This document shows, one piece after another, positions 4,779 to 5,291 of a DNA stretch of 5,291 nucleotides. The stretch spans positions 1 through 5,291 of the forward strand of contig JAQUMS010000115.1 in NCBI GenBank assembly GCA_028717985.1. The letters run 5' to 3'. A program made the position numbers and the translations under genes. The stretch is from Candidatus Omnitrophota bacterium (lineage in GTDB: Bacteria > Omnitrophota > Gorgyraeia > Gygaellales > Profunditerraquicolaceae). How positions within the stretch are numbered: position 1 is the stretch's first letter; each line of letters starts with the position of its first letter. A model generated the notes under the pieces. That model worked only from the letters and a program-made list of their open reading frames with translations. It did not search any database and was not told the origin of the DNA.

Positions 4779-5291
4779 ATGGTAAAAAGAATAGTGAACT
4801 TGAGATTTATGGTGTTGTTCCTATTCTCATTTTTAATTTTTACCGATGTTTCAGCCGAAATTAGCAAGCCTTATACCCTCGATTCTCTGATAAAAGAAGC
4901 CCTTGCCTCAAACCCCGAAATTCTCTCTACTAAAAATGCGTTTGAATCTGCTTCCGCGCGGATTCCGCAGGCCGCAAGCTTAAACGATCCCATGATAGAA
5001 TTTGAATATGACCGTATAACCGCTGACCGTATGTTGTCGGGGGCTCCTATGAAAACATTTTCTGTTTCCCAGGATATCCCGTTTCCCACTAAGGTATATT
5101 TACGCGCGAAGATTGCGTCAAAGCTTGCGAAAATGGCATACGAAAATTATAAGGCCAAGGAGCGGGATGTTATCTCTCGGTTGAAGAGCGGCTACTCAGA
5201 GCTTGTTCTTATGTACAAAGCAATAGAGATCAATAAAGAGAATAAAGATTTTTTAGATCAGCTTTCTAAGTCCGCGACAACACGATACGGG
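4779..5291 (+). CDS. TolC-family outer membrane efflux protein (CusC/CzcC-like), 5' part
   Basis: The first 171 residues of an outer-membrane channel protein, open to the right edge. Residues 1-26 form a signal peptide (KR, then a hydrophobic core MVLFLFSFLIF, cleavage likely after VSA at 26). The mature start YTLDSLIKEALASNPEI (32-48) is the classic first helix of the outer membrane efflux protein domain; LNDPMIEFEYD (68-78) and FSVSQDIPFPTKV (94-106) are typical of the heavy-metal CusC/CzcC branch, followed by long amphipathic helices. Such proteins form the exit duct of RND or ABC tripartite pumps, so the periplasmic adaptor and pump genes are expected to the right of the window. The ATG at 4779 has GGGAAG at 4766-4771 as ribosome binding site; a second ATG at residue 11 would cut off the positive n-region and is less likely. 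The substrate is unknown. Confidence 0.88.
   Translation, partial: MVKRIVNLRFMVLFLFSFLIFTDVSAEISKPYTLDSLIKEALASNPEILSTKNAFESASARIPQAASLNDPMIEFEYDRITADRMLSGAPMKTFSVSQDIPFPTKVYLRAKIASKLAKMAYENYKAKERDVISRLKSGYSELVLMYKAIEINKENKDFLDQLSKSATTRYG

Noticed and set aside
4732..4864. Direct repeat GCCGAAATTAG at 4732-4742 and 4854-4864
   Set aside because: Only 11 bases, one copy lies inside the signal-peptide junction coding sequence, and there is no mobile element between the copies; probably chance.
4871..5089. - strand open frame at the right end
   Set aside because: Antisense to the TolC-family gene, whose frame shows a signal peptide and family motifs.

Overview
This window carries most of an arsenic-handling operon from a bacterium, all on the + strand, followed by two separately organised transcription units. 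The partial TolC-family outer-membrane gene at the right end and the exported ArsF-like protein point to a Gram-negative (diderm) host. GC content is moderate to low, the intergenic regions are AT-rich, and the genes are tightly packed with a normal genetic code. The mix of ArsM, ArsEFG and Acr3 without ArsC suggests an anaerobic or sediment/groundwater lineage. I cannot name a phylum from sequence alone; candidate phyla such as Omnitrophota or deltaproteobacterial groups would fit, as a guess.

Region 1 (1-3747) is one probable operon. In order it holds: the 3' end of an ArsP/DUF318-type permease; a 54-residue orphan protein; ArsM (SAM-dependent arsenite methyltransferase with all three core cysteines); a 77-residue CPKC thioredoxin-like protein (ArsE-like); an exported CxxC protein (ArsF-like) that starts with TTG; a six-helix CcdA/ArsG-like membrane protein; and an Acr3 arsenite exporter. 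Spacing runs from 4-base ATGA overlaps to 12-base gaps, and nearly every gene has its own ribosome binding site. The operon promoter and any ArsR regulator must lie upstream of the window.

Region 2 (3748-4580) is an AT-rich 215-base spacer with TATAAT-like boxes, a single DUF4337-family membrane protein gene, and a strong intrinsic terminator. Region 3 (4581-5291) has a good sigma70-type promoter (TTGTCC-17-TATAAT), an untranslated leader and the first 171 codons of a CusC/CzcC-like TolC-family protein that runs off the window. It is probably the first gene of a tripartite efflux operon.

The genes of region 1 suggest a layered scheme. ArsM methylates As(III), Acr3 exports inorganic As(III), the permease may export organic or methylated arsenicals, and ArsE/F/G handle aromatic arsenicals or pass thiol electrons across the membrane. 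The cysteine layout (cytoplasmic CPKC protein, CcdA-like membrane protein with Cys23 and Cys141, exported CLTC protein) makes a transmembrane thiol relay a testable alternative to the reductase-plus-exporter model.
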